A stretch of DNA of 64,000 nt from JBBIPA01 sp963775935 (GCA_963775935.1 CAVZKR010000004.1:62001-126000); one strand, 5' to 3'. Shown: positions 8,603 through 18,567, counted from the stretch's first letter. Notes: a model not told the origin generated them from the letters alone. Program-made: numbers and translations.

Positions 8603-10889
8603 TCATTGCCCTATCCCCAGTAATCCACGAAGCAATGTTATCGCGGCTTTTTTATCGAGGGGCGCATTGTTATTGCCGCACTTGGGTGAGTGGATACAAC
8701 TGGGACAGCCATCCTGACAGGGGCATTTCTCTATTGTCTGCAATGTCGCTGCCCACAGGTCAGCGATGATGTCAAAGCCTTTTTCGGCAATGCCGATGCC
8801 ACCGGGATATGCATCGTAGATGAAAATTTGCGCCTTGCCCGTATCCGGGTGAAAAGGCGTGGAAACGCCGCCGATATCATTTCTATCGCACAGGGCAAAC
8901 AGAGGCAGCAAAGCAATGGCAGCATGCTCGACCGCATGCAAACCACCAGCGAAATCAAGACGCTCTGCGGTGACCTGGTCGATAGCTTTCTGGGGCAGGT
9001 CGAACCACAGCGCCTCGGTAATAAACTGCTGCGGGGGCAGGTCGAGAACTTCATCGCCCATAACCTCCTCGGTAAACTGTCGCTTCCTCCTAAAGCCGAT
9101 TACGGTGGTGGTAACCTCGACTTCACCAAAGCAAATGTTGGCATCCAGAGAGCGCTTGTCACCAGTAAGCTTGAGCACTTTGATATCAGTGAGGTCTTTT
9201 ACCTGCGTATAGTAAGGCACATTCACCGGAGTCGCCAGCGCAATTCGTTTCTCCAGGTCAAGTTCATTGATAAAATAGGTCTCCCCCTGGTGGATATAGA
9301 TGGCGCCAGGATGCACCTGGAAAAACGCTCTGCTTGATTCGATTGTCTCCAGCAACTCATAACCCCGAGAGACGTCGATAATTGCATAATATTTGTCTGA
9401 GGTAGACCTGATATTGACGTGTCTGGGCTGGATGAGCAATGCGGGGAGACAAATACCACCACTCTTTAACCTTCCGTATAACGCCTTCGTTTTCCAACTC
9501 GGAAAGAGCCTGTCGAAAAGCGGTGCCGAATAGCTTTTCATCGTTTTCATTCAAGGGCTGTTCCCAGGCAGCACAGAGAAGGTGGGGTTTCAAAATATTA
9601 TTGTTTTCCAGATTTATCAGGGCATTCTCATACGCTTTGCCAAAGAAATAATCGGGATTATTCATAAAATACTGGTCGAGCGGATTGTCCTGGGCAACCA
9701 GAAAACTCAAAGACCGATCACCGCTCCTGCCGCTTCTCCCCGCCTGCTGCCAGGTGCTGGCAATGCTGCCTGGATACCCGGCAAGAACCGTGGCATCGAG
9801 GTCACCGATGTCGATGCCCAATTCCAGAGCCGTGGTGGCAACCACACCGAGGAGCTTGCCGGTGAATAGCTCCTGCTCAATCTGACGTCTATCTTCAGGC
9901 AGATAGCCGGCACGGTAGGGTTTGACCAGGTCAGCTAACTGAGCCCCCAGATGCTCGCGACTGTAGATGCAAATCAGCTCAGCCAATTTACGAGTGCGAG
10001 CAAAAACGAGACTGCGAATATTCTTTCGAATAAGCTCGGTGAATAGAAAGGTAGCCTCGCTGCTGGTGCTGCGGCGAGTAGACTTCACCTTGTCGACAAT
10101 CGGCGGGTTCCAGAAAACAAAGGCCTTTCCACCAGAGGACGAGCCATCCTTATTAATGACCTCAAATGTTTCTCCCACGAGGTTTTCAGCATGCTCTCCG
10201 GGATTGGCAATAGTGGCTGAGCAACAGATAAATTGGGGGGCAGAGCCATAGTGTCGACACATGCGGCGAAGCCGTCGTAAAACCTGCGCTACATGAGACC
10301 CGAAAACGCCGCGGTACACATGAGCCTCGTCTATCACCACGAACTTCAATTGAGCAAACAGCCTCGACCATGATTCGTGGTTCGGCAACATCCCCATGTG
10401 GAGCATATCAGGGTTCGTCAGCACTATTCTTACCCTCTTCTTAATTTCAGCCCGTTCCGACTGTGGAGTGTCACCATCGAACGTAGCGCATTCACCAAAT
10501 GACAGCAGTCCGGGATAAGCAAGGTCGCTTAACTTTCTTAGCTGGTCCTGCGCCAGGGCTTTGGTAGGGAAAAGGTATAAGGCTCGACTTATGCGGTCGC
10601 CGAGCATTGACTCCAGCACGGGTATGGTATAGCACAAGGTCTTGCCGCTGGCGCTGGCAGTAGCCACCATGACATTCTTGCCCTCAAGAACATGGTTTAC
10701 TGCCATCGCCTGATGAGTATAGAGGGAAGATATGCCCAGAGATTCAAGGCGTGACTTTAACAGAGAATGGAGGGGTTTGTCTAGTGTTCCATAGCTGGCA
10801 TCCCGGGGAGGTATATACTGGGTGTGAACAATTTGCTGTTCGTAGTCAGTAACCTTGACCAGATGATGAAGAAAGGCATCAGCAAGCAT
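8603..10889 (-). CDS. DEAD/DEAH helicase with C-terminal DUF1998 cysteine domain (MrfA-type), frameshifted
   Basis: ATP-dependent DNA helicase of the MrfA/YprA kind, linked in other bacteria to repair of crosslinked DNA. The first frame (10889 down to about 9430) has helicase motifs: ATASASGKT (Walker A), VIDEAHVYRG (motif II), CCSATIANP (motif III) and QQAGRSGRSGDRS (motif VI). The second frame continues to 8603 and ends with the four-Cys block CPCQDGCPSCIHSPKCGN typical of DUF1998. Removing one base from the GGG at 9425-9427 joins YLSPRIAHPARHVNIRS, a family-like junction, and gives 761 aa, the usual length. The break may be a sequencing error. The gene follows the DUF503 gene by 18 bases. 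Confidence 0.85.
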
Positions 10890-10907
10890 GACTCACACCA
10901 GAAACCT

Positions 10908-11201
10908 TTAAGGACCCTGGATAATTTCTATCTCCTGATTCACTATCTCCAACTCGGGATATTTGTGGTTAATGTATCTAATGACGTTTGTTATGGTCTC
11001 GTCCACGTGCTGGCTGTTATTGCTGACACAGCTTATGCCCAGGGTTGCCAGCTGCCACAGGTCATTATCGTCCACTTCAGCTATGGAGATATTATACTGA
11101 TTCCGCAGCCGGGAGATGATGGACTTAACAATTCGCCGCTTATCTTTGAGCGACTGGCTCTCCGGTAGATGGAGTTGTATCTTCCCTATGCCAGTATTCA
11201 T
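10908..11201 (-). CDS. DUF503 (YlxP-like) protein
   Basis: A 97-aa ferredoxin-fold-like small protein of the DUF503/YlxP family. The family signature LPESQSLKDKRRIVKSII is near the N-terminus, followed by SIAEVDDNDLWQLATLGISC. I start at the ATG at 11201; an in-frame TTG lies immediately before it. YlxP is often found next to ribosome-associated genes, but here it precedes the helicase and was probably co-transcribed with it. Function unknown. Confidence 0.85.
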   Translation of the reverse strand: MNTGIGKIQLHLPESQSLKDKRRIVKSIISRLRNQYNISIAEVDDNDLWQLATLGISCVSNNSQHVDETITNVIRYINHKYPELEIVNQEIEIIQGP

Positions 11202-11274
11202 CAAGCTTGATTTTGCTGTCAGTGCAATTGTAGGTTATAATAACCGTCAGGTCAAATACGAATAACGATGGTGA

Positions 11275-11835
11275 ATGCCGCAAATGTCCGACAACAATTC
11301 ACAGGATAAAAAACGAATAAAAAATATCGTCAGCCTGGTATGCTGTATCATTATAGGGTTGACATTCATAGCATCCGGCAGCGGCAAAGCTATCGGCTTC
11401 GGCGAGGTGCCTGGGCAGACGGTGGAGTTTATCGGCGATATCCTTCCGGATGCCCTGATAACACCGACAACCGTGTTTCTCCTTTTCGAAGTTTTTATTC
11501 CCTTTATCCTGCCCGGGATAGAGATGTTGTTAGGGATACTCCTGCTAGTGGGATTGGTGCCACGGCTCATCGCTGTGATATGTCTTCCCCTGACCATGGC
11601 TCTCATGGCTAACAATATCTGGTCAATCAGCCAGGGGCTGGATAAATTTCCCGAATGCGTCTGCTTCGGTATCTGGGAAGAGATTCTAGGAGGACTGACG
11701 CCGGCGCAGGCCTTGAGCTACGATATTTTACTTTTCGTCATGGCTCTCGTTATAATTCTTCTATATCCAGGCGGATTTCTATCTTCTCGAGCATGGCTTA
11801 CTAGGCTTTTGAGTAAGAAAACCGCAAAAGAGTAG
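11275..11835 (+). CDS. DoxX/MauE-like integral membrane protein
   Basis: A 186-aa protein with about four membrane helices. The N-terminal helix ends in FIASGSGKAIGF, the conserved DoxX-type motif; a second helix pair carries LLFEVFIPFILPGIEMLLGILLLVG, with E and G residues typical of the family. DoxX/MauE proteins are proposed to handle redox or thiol chemistry at the membrane, but the role here is unknown. The PKD lipoprotein gene follows 15 bases later on the same strand, suggesting a two-gene unit. Confidence 0.7.
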   Translation: MPQMSDNNSQDKKRIKNIVSLVCCIIIGLTFIASGSGKAIGFGEVPGQTVEFIGDILPDALITPTTVFLLFEVFIPFILPGIEMLLGILLLVGLVPRLIAVICLPLTMALMANNIWSISQGLDKFPECVCFGIWEEILGGLTPAQALSYDILLFVMALVIILLYPGGFLSSRAWLTRLLSKKTAKE

Positions 11836-11850
11836 AAACAGAGTAAAGCG

Positions 11851-12576
11851 ATGGTACAGATAATCAAAAGTGCCCGGTGGACTATTCCAGCGTTGCTTTT
11901 GATAGTGCTACTGGGTAGCAGTTGTGCCATTGTGGCGCCACAACCATCACCTGAGCCAACTTCTCCCCCACCAACCCCACAGCCGGAAAATCACAAACCT
12001 ATTATCAACTATATGACCTCTGAACAACAGGTTCTGCCATCGAGCAGCTCCCGGATAACCTGCGTGGCTACCGATGCCGATGGAGACCCTCTCGCCTATG
12101 CCTGGTCGGCTGATAAGGGCACGATTGTAGGAACAGGTGACACAGTGACCTGGAATGCACCTGAGGCACCAGGAACGTATAGTGTCACCGCTGCAGTAAC
12201 AGATGACAAAGGAGCAGAAATCAAAAGCTCAGTTACTATCGCAGTTACTCCCAGACCGAACAGAACGCCGACGGCGACATTAACAGTATTAGAGAGGAAT
12301 GAGCCTCCCATCACCATCGGTCCGTCAGCACAGCCAATCACGGTAAAGCGATGGAGCACTGTTGAAGTCCAGTGTCAAGCTGAGGACCCTGACGGCGATC
12401 CGCTCATCTATAAGTGGGCAGCCACCGATGGCAGAATCGAAGGCGAGGGGGCTAAGGTGCTTTATTTCGCCACTACCTCCGGCGATTTTGCGGTTACCGT
12501 GACGGTGGTTGATAGCAGGGGCGCTCAGATCAAGACCTCTGCCTACTTCCACGTGCCCTGCTGCGGCGGGGGATAA
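11851..12576 (+). CDS. Lipoprotein with two PKD-like domains
   Basis: The first ~26 residues form a signal peptide with lipobox LLGSSC, so the protein is expected to be lipid-anchored outside the membrane. A Pro/Thr/Ser-rich linker follows, then two PKD-like Ig folds with the repeated signature DADGDPLAYAWSADKG and DPDGDPLIYKWAATDG. The C-terminus ends in CCGGG. Such domains mediate surface protein or carbohydrate contacts; no enzyme domain is present. The last 34 bases overlap the convergent UPF0280 gene. Confidence 0.8.
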   Translation: MVQIIKSARWTIPALLLIVLLGSSCAIVAPQPSPEPTSPPPTPQPENHKPIINYMTSEQQVLPSSSSRITCVATDADGDPLAYAWSADKGTIVGTGDTVTWNAPEAPGTYSVTAAVTDDKGAEIKSSVTIAVTPRPNRTPTATLTVLERNEPPITIGPSAQPITVKRWSTVEVQCQAEDPDGDPLIYKWAATDGRIEGEGAKVLYFATTSGDFAVTVTVVDSRGAQIKTSAYFHVPCCGGG

Positions 12577-13319
12577 ACACCTGGCCTGTTATCAGCATCA
12601 CTCTGAGCCAGTTTCACTCTGCCCCATAGGCCGATTCGGTCATCCTTGATAATGACCAGCCCGATAAGCCCAAGCGTATTCTCTCCCTGCTCTATCTCAG
12701 CGTCGATATCTTTGGCAGCCATGATACGATTGCCTATTGCGGTGGCAGCCGCATCCGCCAACGCCGCAGAAGGAGCCAGGGTGATTACGGCATCGGCGAC
12801 ACCAAGGCTCAGTGATGGTCCCACAGTACCTGAGGAAGTGCATATGCCCAGAGGCGTATCCGCAGCCTCAATCTCCAGGGCAATTTTCCCGGTGAACGGT
12901 GAACTGCCCGCATAAATGCCGATAAGCCGCCGTTTCAAGCTCTTCAAGAAAATGTCGCCGCCGTTTTCCACAATGACCTCCGGTGAATAGGCAAGCAGGT
13001 CTTTCCCAACCGCCTCGGCAATAGCTCCAGCCACCGCCGCCATGGGGCCGACGCCGGCAATTTTAGCAGCGTTCGACATGTCCTTCACGATGGCTGGAGC
13101 ATCGTTTTCGACAGCATACGGTTCGAGGCTGTGGAGAAAGAGAGGATGAGCTGCGATATACTGTTCTAACGGTTTACGGTGTTTTTTGATAGCTCTGACT
13201 GCGATTTCTTTCAGGTTGCTCTGAGCGCAAATATACAGGTCGGTTTCCCTGACCACAGCATGAAAGGAAACTAAATCCCCCTCTTTAATCCAGCAGCGGT
13301 ATGTCCTGGGCTGATACAT
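12543..13319 (-). CDS. UPF0280/COG2122 protein (ApbE-like), sulfide assimilation
   Basis: A 258-aa protein of the UPF0280 family, distantly related to ApbE flavin transferases. Family blocks visible: GPMAAVAGAIAEAVG, VENGGDIFL, and CTSSGTVGPSLSLGVADAV. In Methanosarcina a member of this family (COG2122) is needed for efficient sulfide assimilation into homocysteine. Here it is the third gene after DUF39 and the NIL-ferredoxin, so it very probably takes part in the same step. Confidence 0.85.
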   Translation of the reverse strand: MYQPRTYRCWIKEGDLVSFHAVVRETDLYICAQSNLKEIAVRAIKKHRKPLEQYIAAHPLFLHSLEPYAVENDAPAIVKDMSNAAKIAGVGPMAAVAGAIAEAVGKDLLAYSPEVIVENGGDIFLKSLKRRLIGIYAGSSPFTGKIALEIEAADTPLGICTSSGTVGPSLSLGVADAVITLAPSAALADAAATAIGNRIMAAKDIDAEIEQGENTLGLIGLVIIKDDRIGLWGRVKLAQSDADNRPGVYPPPQQGTWK

Positions 13320-13389
13320 AGGAACCTTTGTCGGAGCGACCTGGTTTATAAGATAAGCAGTGTCAGGCTCTTCAGTGGTCGCCTATTCT

Positions 13390-13800
13390 CTAAAAACGTA
13401 AATCCATAGCGTGGGGTGGGCAGGCTTTGATGCACAGCTCACAGACTACGCACTTATTATGGTCGAATTTCACCTTCCTGGTTCCCTTCTCCAGAGTAAA
13501 AGCGCCGGTGGGGCACAGGGTAATACAGGCTCCGCAGTGGGTGCATCTTATTTCATCACGAACGACATCGTGACTGAGCGGCTGAATTTTTACTCCGGCA
13601 TCGGTCAGGTATTTCACGCCTTTATCATAGTCTACCCGCTCTCCGGTCAACTCCATGACCAGAAGCCCCTCCTCACCAGGTGAAACTGAAGCTTTCAGTA
13701 TATTAAAGTTCAGATTGAAATCCTTCACCAGATGACTCACTAAAGGCTTATCCACCAGTCGCGGTGGGAAATGCAATACTAATCGTCTGGAAACAGCCAT
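13390..13800 (-). CDS. NIL-domain ferredoxin, partner of aspartate-semialdehyde sulfurtransferase
   Basis: A 136-aa protein: an N-terminal NIL domain (residues 1-75, ligand-binding ACT-like fold) and a C-terminal 2[4Fe-4S] ferredoxin with CTHCGACITLCPTGA and CVVCELCIKACP. In methanogens this architecture is the electron donor or sulfur-handling partner of DUF39 in homocysteine synthesis. It lies 18 bases after the DUF39 gene and is surely co-transcribed with it. Confidence 0.92.
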   Translation of the reverse strand: MAVSRRLVLHFPPRLVDKPLVSHLVKDFNLNFNILKASVSPGEEGLLVMELTGERVDYDKGVKYLTDAGVKIQPLSHDVVRDEIRCTHCGACITLCPTGAFTLEKGTRKVKFDHNKCVVCELCIKACPPHAMDLRF

Positions 13801-13818
13801 ATTCTCCCTCCTTCTCTG

Positions 13819-15021
13819 TTAGATGGGGCGCTCCTGGAGCGGTTTAATGACAACGCCCGATTCCACTCCGGGCAATGGCACTACCATCTCAGTAAGCAAA
13901 AACTTGCCGCCTTTTATCCATTCTTTCAGGGTATGGGCAATCTCCACGGCCCTGGGATAGCTGGAAAGTGACGCAGTGGGAACTTCTTTGCCCTGAATCG
14001 TAATTTTACCGGTCTTCAATTCCGCATAATTGACCTCGCCCAAAACATCGGGCTTTCTCTGCGGGTACGCTTCGGAATAATCGATGATTGGAGCGTAGAT
14101 CTGGCTATCGGTTACCAGGGTATACTTCAGTATTTCCTCGGATATAATGGGGATGGGCACACCGATTCCCACAGTGATGGTGCAGCCATAGCCCAGGAAA
14201 CTGGTGCCGACCAGCCATTCCGGCTTCATCTGCTTCAAGTCGCCGATAACGCCGAGCGTTCCCCCTGGTCTCTTGGGAACGCCATTCTCCCCGCGCAGCA
14301 CTCCAGGATTGTGCTGCGTCCCCTGCCAGGCGACATAGCCAATGCCACCACCCAGGAATATTCTGGTGCCGACGCCAACAGTCTTATAGTACGGGTCATT
14401 GAGCAAAGGAGAAAGCTGACCGGCGCTACAATAGTTGGCATTAGCCAGTTTTGGTTTCAGCACGCCCATATACGTGTAAATAACACGGTCCGATAGATTG
14501 ACCGCCACGCCATAGTTCTGGTAAGCATTCCTGATATCGAATAACACCGCTTCGTTAACATCTTTGATATTGATTAACGTTTCCAGTTTCTTGTTGGGGT
14601 AGCAGTCTGTGCCGTAGGCTGTTGCCATCAGCCTGATATCTTTGCCAGCCACCAGCTCTTCAATAATATGACCTCCACCGTACTTGAACTCTCCTGGATA
14701 TATCCTGTTCCTGGGGTCATCATCGGGCATGGCAGTAGCCCCTAAAAAGATATCCACCGCTGCCAGACCGGTGTAAACGGGAACATCGTTAAGAGTTACC
14801 TTACCACCACCCAGTTTAATCCTGGGTTTGGTATGCCCCACATTGAGATAAGCGCCCGAGCTGCACATCGGTCCAAAGGTGCCGGTAGTCACTACATCGA
14901 CTTCCTCCGCAGTTTTAGCCATTCCCTTCTTCTGAGCAATGTCGATAATTTCCTCCGCAGTAACTACCACAGCCTTACCTTTTTTAATCTTTTCATTGAT
15001 TTCAGCAATAGTCTTCGGCAT
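13819..15021 (-). CDS. L-aspartate semialdehyde sulfurtransferase (DUF39/COG1900), homocysteine synthesis
   Basis: A 400-aa DUF39 protein that converts aspartate semialdehyde plus sulfide to homocysteine in anaerobes (family knowledge). Conserved features: TTGTFGPMCSSGAYLNVGH with C53, and ATAYGTDCYPN with C140, which correspond to the two essential Cys reported for methanogen enzymes; further Gly-rich blocks follow (RIFLGGGIGYVAWQGTQH). A ribosome site (AAAGGAGGCGA) lies before the ATG. It heads the three-gene sulfide-to-homocysteine operon and supplies the precursor that the methyl-THF made by MetVF would methylate to methionine. Confidence 0.92.
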   Translation of the reverse strand: MPKTIAEINEKIKKGKAVVVTAEEIIDIAQKKGMAKTAEEVDVVTTGTFGPMCSSGAYLNVGHTKPRIKLGGGKVTLNDVPVYTGLAAVDIFLGATAMPDDDPRNRIYPGEFKYGGGHIIEELVAGKDIRLMATAYGTDCYPNKKLETLINIKDVNEAVLFDIRNAYQNYGVAVNLSDRVIYTYMGVLKPKLANANYCSAGQLSPLLNDPYYKTVGVGTRIFLGGGIGYVAWQGTQHNPGVLRGENGVPKRPGGTLGVIGDLKQMKPEWLVGTSFLGYGCTITVGIGVPIPIISEEILKYTLVTDSQIYAPIIDYSEAYPQRKPDVLGEVNYAELKTGKITIQGKEVPTASLSSYPRAVEIAHTLKEWIKGGKFLLTEMVVPLPGVESGVVIKPLQERPI

Positions 15022-15115
15022 CTCGGTTCGCCTCCTTTATCTCCCGTTCATCCTGTAAATTATCTATTATATGAATCCAGTGTACTACAAGATGTCTATT
15101 CTAATCGGCTATGAC

Positions 15116-15664
15116 TTATTTGCCCCAGCTTTCATAGAAAACGGTTTCGGACAATTCCTTACGCTGTGGTGCCCTGCTTTCCGCAGCAGCATATCCCAGT
15201 GGCAGTATGGCCACCACGGCAAATCCCTCGGGAACGTTCAATAGCTTGGCTGCGCCGGCAGCATCGAACAGCCCCACATAGACAGTGCTCAAACCCAACG
15301 AATAAGCCGCCAAAACCAGATTTTGCATTGCCAGTGCCACATCGAACATAAACCACCAGTCACCCTTGTCCGTTTCAGCCTGACCGCGACCATAGCCTGA
15401 CTTCTTCAGTTCAGCGCAAGCTACAATGGCTACAGGCGCTTGCCTGATTGCCGCAGCAGCAGAATTAGTTGAAGACAACGTTTCGGCTAGCTTTGCTTTG
15501 GTCTGGCTATCCCTGACAACAACGAACCGGGTACACTGGCAGTTTTTCCAGGACGGCGCCCATCGGGCAGCTTCCAATACCGTAGCCAGGTCTTTATCGC
15601 TTATCGGGGTCGACTGGTATTGTCGAATACTGCGTCTGTTTTTAATAGCTTCGATCACGTCCAT
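15116..15664 (-). CDS. Nitroreductase family flavoprotein (182 aa)
   Basis: FMN-dependent oxidoreductase of the nitroreductase superfamily. It begins MDVIEAIKNRRSIRQY, the phosphate-binding Arg motif, and carries ARWAPSWKNCQCTRFVVV and the C-terminal VVAILPLGY. Physiological substrate unknown. Distinct from the second nitroreductase at 33.4 kb. Confidence 0.88.
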   Translation of the reverse strand: MDVIEAIKNRRSIRQYQSTPISDKDLATVLEAARWAPSWKNCQCTRFVVVRDSQTKAKLAETLSSTNSAAAAIRQAPVAIVACAELKKSGYGRGQAETDKGDWWFMFDVALAMQNLVLAAYSLGLSTVYVGLFDAAGAAKLLNVPEGFAVVAILPLGYAAAESRAPQRKELSETVFYESWGK

Positions 15665-15700
15665 TAAATCTCCCTTTCGACTCTTGTTTATTTAAACAAT

Positions 15701-16949
15701 CTATATAAGTAACTCTTTAAGCTTATCCAGAGCCACCGTTTTTTGCTCGCCGGTTGCCATATTGCGGAAAGCTATAGTATCAGTTTTCACCTCATCCTCC
15801 CCAATGATGGCAGCATAGTCAACAGCCAGGCCGTTAGCCTGTCTCAGTTGAGCCTTGAGGCTCCTGTCGCCGGTGGACATGAACACCGGTATACCCTGCT
15901 GACGTAAATCGGAGACAAGCCGTATCCCTTTCGATTTCGCCTCTCCACCCAGGCAGGCGACGAAGAGCTTCGGTCGGGGTAAGTCGGGGACTTCAACCTC
16001 CTGTCTCTTCAGATTGAGCACGATTCGCTCCATGCCGGTGGCAAAGCCGATAGCCGGTGTCAGTTTACCGCCGATTTGCTCGATGAGATTATCATAGCGT
16101 CCGCCACCACCCAAAGCGCTCTGCGCTGCTTCTTCAGGAGGATGGATTTCAAAAACCGTCCTGGTGTAATAGTCCAGGCCGCGGACCAGCCGGTGGTTTA
16201 CCTGAAACGGAATATCCAGGGTTGTTAAATAGCTTTTAACCGTCTTCAAAATGGTCTCCGCATTCCTGGCAAAGGTAGTCGCTGCTCCTCGGCGCCTTGG
16301 CGGCCACCTCCTGGCAGAGCGGCTTCTTGCAATCGAGCAGGCGCAAGGTATTTTTCTCCAGCCTTGTTTGGCAATCCGGGCAAAGTCCGCTTGCCTGGGC
16401 GGTATAGTACCGTCTCAATGCCTCCAGGTGCTTCGGTCGGCAAATCCTGCAACCGATGCTATTGAGCTGGAGCGAAAGTCCTTTGAGTCCGAGCAAGGAA
16501 AAGAAACGCCATGCCATATCGATCACCTCGGCATCAACCGTTGGAGCTGCTTCACCGATGGCTTCGCAGCCGAACTGGTAGTGCTGCCGATAACGCCCAG
16601 CCTGGGGACGCTCATATCTGAAGATAGCTGCAAAATAGTAGAGCTTCACCGGCTGCGTTATATTATCCATGCCGTGTTCCATATAAGCACGGCACACCGG
16701 TGCAGTGCCTTCCGGTCTTAGAGCCAGATCGTTGCCACTCTGGTCCTGAAAAATATACATCTCCTTGGTTACGATATCGGTACCTTCGCCGATGCTGCGG
16801 GTAAACAGCCCCGCATCTTCGAAAGCCGGTGTATCGACACGCTGATATCCGTATAAACGGCATACTTCGGAAGCTTTGCTTTCTATATACCGCCAGTAGC
16901 GCTGCTCTTCAGGCAAAATATCTGCGGTACCACGAGGCGACTTAAACAA
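15701..16949 (-). CDS. hisS: Histidyl-tRNA synthetase, frameshifted
   Basis: Class II synthetase charging tRNA-His. The first frame (16949 to about 16240) carries motif 1 and motif 2 (LRPEGTAPVCRAYM, FRYERPQAGRYRQHYQFG); the second carries the His-specific LVRGLDYYTRTVFE, the motif 3 region GFATGMERIVL, and the C-terminal anticodon-binding domain. The frames meet at ECGDHFE/TVKSYL near 16236-16249; removing one base restores a continuous 415-aa enzyme of normal length. As the gene is essential, a sequencing error is the likelier explanation. A four-Cys insertion (CRIC, CPDC, LCQE, CQEC) follows motif 2. Confidence 0.92.
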
Positions 16950-16988
16950 TGAAAGCTCCTTTTACTGACAATCTCTGTAACCTTCAAT

Positions 16989-17317
16989 TCATACTGTAAC
17001 TTCAGTCTCGATCCACTTCAAATAGTCATCGTTGCCGCCAATAACAGGCAGGGCGATTATCTCGGGAACATCATAGCTATGAGCTTCTTTCACTAATGCA
17101 ATCACCTCGCCAGTACGGAAGCCCTGGTCTTGATAACGAGCAGGCTTTCTGCTGAAGCATCGATTTTACCTTTCCACCAGAAGCTCGATTGAACGCCAGG
17201 CACGATGTTAACACAAGCAGCCTTTCTCCGGTTCAGCACTACATCAGCTATCTTCCGAGCTTCTTCATTGCTGCTGGCGGTAACAAAAACAACGACATAT
17301 CTGGCATCTTCGGGCAT
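16989..17317 (-). CDS. cutA: CutA divalent-cation tolerance protein, frameshifted
   Basis: Small trimeric protein of the CutA1 family. The first frame gives YVVVFVTASSNEEARKIADV and AACVNIVPGVQSSFWWKG and stops near 17102. The neighbouring frame continues EVIALVKEAHSYDVPEII and ends DYLKWIETEV at 16989. Restoring one missing base near 17104-17108 gives 109 aa, the normal size. The MOSC gene lies just upstream in the same direction. Confidence 0.85.
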
Positions 17318-17326
17318 GGAATAGCC

Positions 17327-17788
17327 TCAATTTTGATTGTCCTCGCCTTTTACCTTTTTCGCCTTGATTTCGTCTCCGGTTTTCACCACGCCGCCGTGTA
17401 TCACTCTGGCAAACACGCCTTCTTTGGGCATAATGCACTTGCCCACCTGCTTGAAAATAGCGCAGCCGGCATGGCATTCCTTACCGATTTGGGTAATCTC
17501 CAGAATAACGTCTTTGCCGGCATTGAGATGCGTGCCTATCGGCAATGAGATCAGGGCTATCCCTTCAGTGGTCAAATTCTCGGCAAAATCTCCCGGGTTG
17601 ACCTTTAAGCCCAGATTGCGCATCTTATCGATGCTGCTTATATCGAGCAGGCTTACTTGCCTATGGGTACAGCAATCGGCATGGGCATCGCCAGCGAGGC
17701 CGAAATTTATTTCGAAAAGCCCCTCTCCGACATTCTCCTTTACCGTCCCCTTCTTTTCACTTTTACAAACAGCGATTATTTTAGCCAT
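17327..17788 (-). CDS. MOSC domain protein
   Basis: A 153-aa MOSC protein (C-terminal domain of molybdenum cofactor sulfurases). Motifs: GLAGDAHADCCTHRQVSLLD and the Cys segment IGKECHAGCAIFKQVGKC. The ATG at 17788 is preferred over the TTG directly before it. Such stand-alone proteins are tied to Mo/W-cofactor chemistry, and the window also encodes a tungsten oxidoreductase and a MoaD/ThiF pair. Confidence 0.85.
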   Translation of the reverse strand: MAKIIAVCKSEKKGTVKENVGEGLFEINFGLAGDAHADCCTHRQVSLLDISSIDKMRNLGLKVNPGDFAENLTTEGIALISLPIGTHLNAGKDVILEITQIGKECHAGCAIFKQVGKCIMPKEGVFARVIHGGVVKTGDEIKAKKVKGEDNQN

Positions 17789-17967
17789 CAATTTTCCTTT
17801 TTACCATATTATTTATATGTTACACCACCAGGTTCAAAGAGAACAGGTAATGAAACAGGTAGTAGCGTTTTCTGACAGATATTGTAGTAGATACACCACA
17901 CGCCACACAACTTCGAAGCTGAGAAATGAGGTAATCGATTACCTTAAGAAAAGCGGTGCAACTGAGC

Positions 17968-18225
17968 GGGTGGGGCTATAGTTGTCAAACCAAAGGATTT
18001 TTTGTGGACTGTGTTTTTTTTACAGCTCTTTGCTGATGACTTTCTCTTTCAGAGTCTCCCACTCTGCTATGGTCAGAACGCAGGTGTTCTCTTTTTCGCC
18101 TATTTCTACCTTGGTATCCATTATTTTCACTACCGGGCAGCAGGAACCAGCTTTGCATAACGATACGATTTTCATATTTTACTCCTTATTTTTTAAATTT
18201 CTTATGAGCTATTGTAGCCCCACCC
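17968..18225. repeat. Inverted repeat around the small Cys-protein gene
   Basis: GGGTGGGGCTA at 17968-17978 is exactly complementary to 18215-18225. The arms are 236 bases apart and enclose one small gene (18020-18175). It could be the mark of a mini-mobile element or an accident of G-rich sequence. Confidence 0.4.
18020..18175 (-). CDS. Small Cys-containing protein, 51 aa
   Basis: ATG at 18175-18173 with ribosome site AAGGAGTAAA, TAA at 18022-18020. The product begins MKIVSLCKAGSCCPVVKIMD and continues as an alternating charged sequence (KVEIGEKEN) ending in TIAEWETLKEKVISKEL. The CCPV pair near the N-terminus suggests a metal- or redox-active site. I do not recognise the family by name. 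Confidence 0.6.
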   Translation of the reverse strand: MKIVSLCKAGSCCPVVKIMDTKVEIGEKENTCVLTIAEWETLKEKVISKEL

Positions 18226-18294
18226 GTATGCAGAAACTCCTATTATAGATTTTAACCCATGTCTCTTAAAAAGCATAATTGCTATCTGATAACC

Positions 18295-18567
18295 TCAGCC
18301 CCCGTGCACCAGAGCTATTATAATGAGCTCGTCGCCATCTTCTACGGGCCTGGTAAGCTGTTCCGGATAAGAACTGTCCGAGTTTATAAAGATATCCCAG
18401 AGGTCGTCTAACTTGCCTGCCTCATTATAGAGATGTGCCGTTATGTCGGGAAATCTGCTTTCCAGGTCAGCAAGACATTCGCCAACCGTTCTGCCCTTTA
18501 CCTCTATTGTCTTCTGTCCACCGGTAAATTGCCGCAGAAAGGGATGGAGCTGAAGTGTAATACTCAT
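18295..18567 (-). CDS. MoaD/ThiS-family sulfur-carrier protein
   Basis: A 90-aa ubiquitin-like protein ending in VHGG, the diglycine tail that is adenylated and thiocarboxylated. It overlaps the preceding ThiF-like gene by four bases (ATGA), so the two are translated together: the E1-like enzyme activates this carrier. It may serve molybdopterin (or tungstopterin), thiamine or cysteine synthesis; the sequence does not decide. Confidence 0.85.
   Translation of the reverse strand: MSITLQLHPFLRQFTGGQKTIEVKGRTVGECLADLESRFPDITAHLYNEAGKLDDLWDIFINSDSSYPEQLTRPVEDGDELIIIALVHGG

Noticed and set aside
17337..17981. A 214-codon forward frame across the MOSC gene
   Set aside because: Most of it is antisense to the MOSC gene; the translated sequence is Ser/Leu/Pro-rich without a domain.
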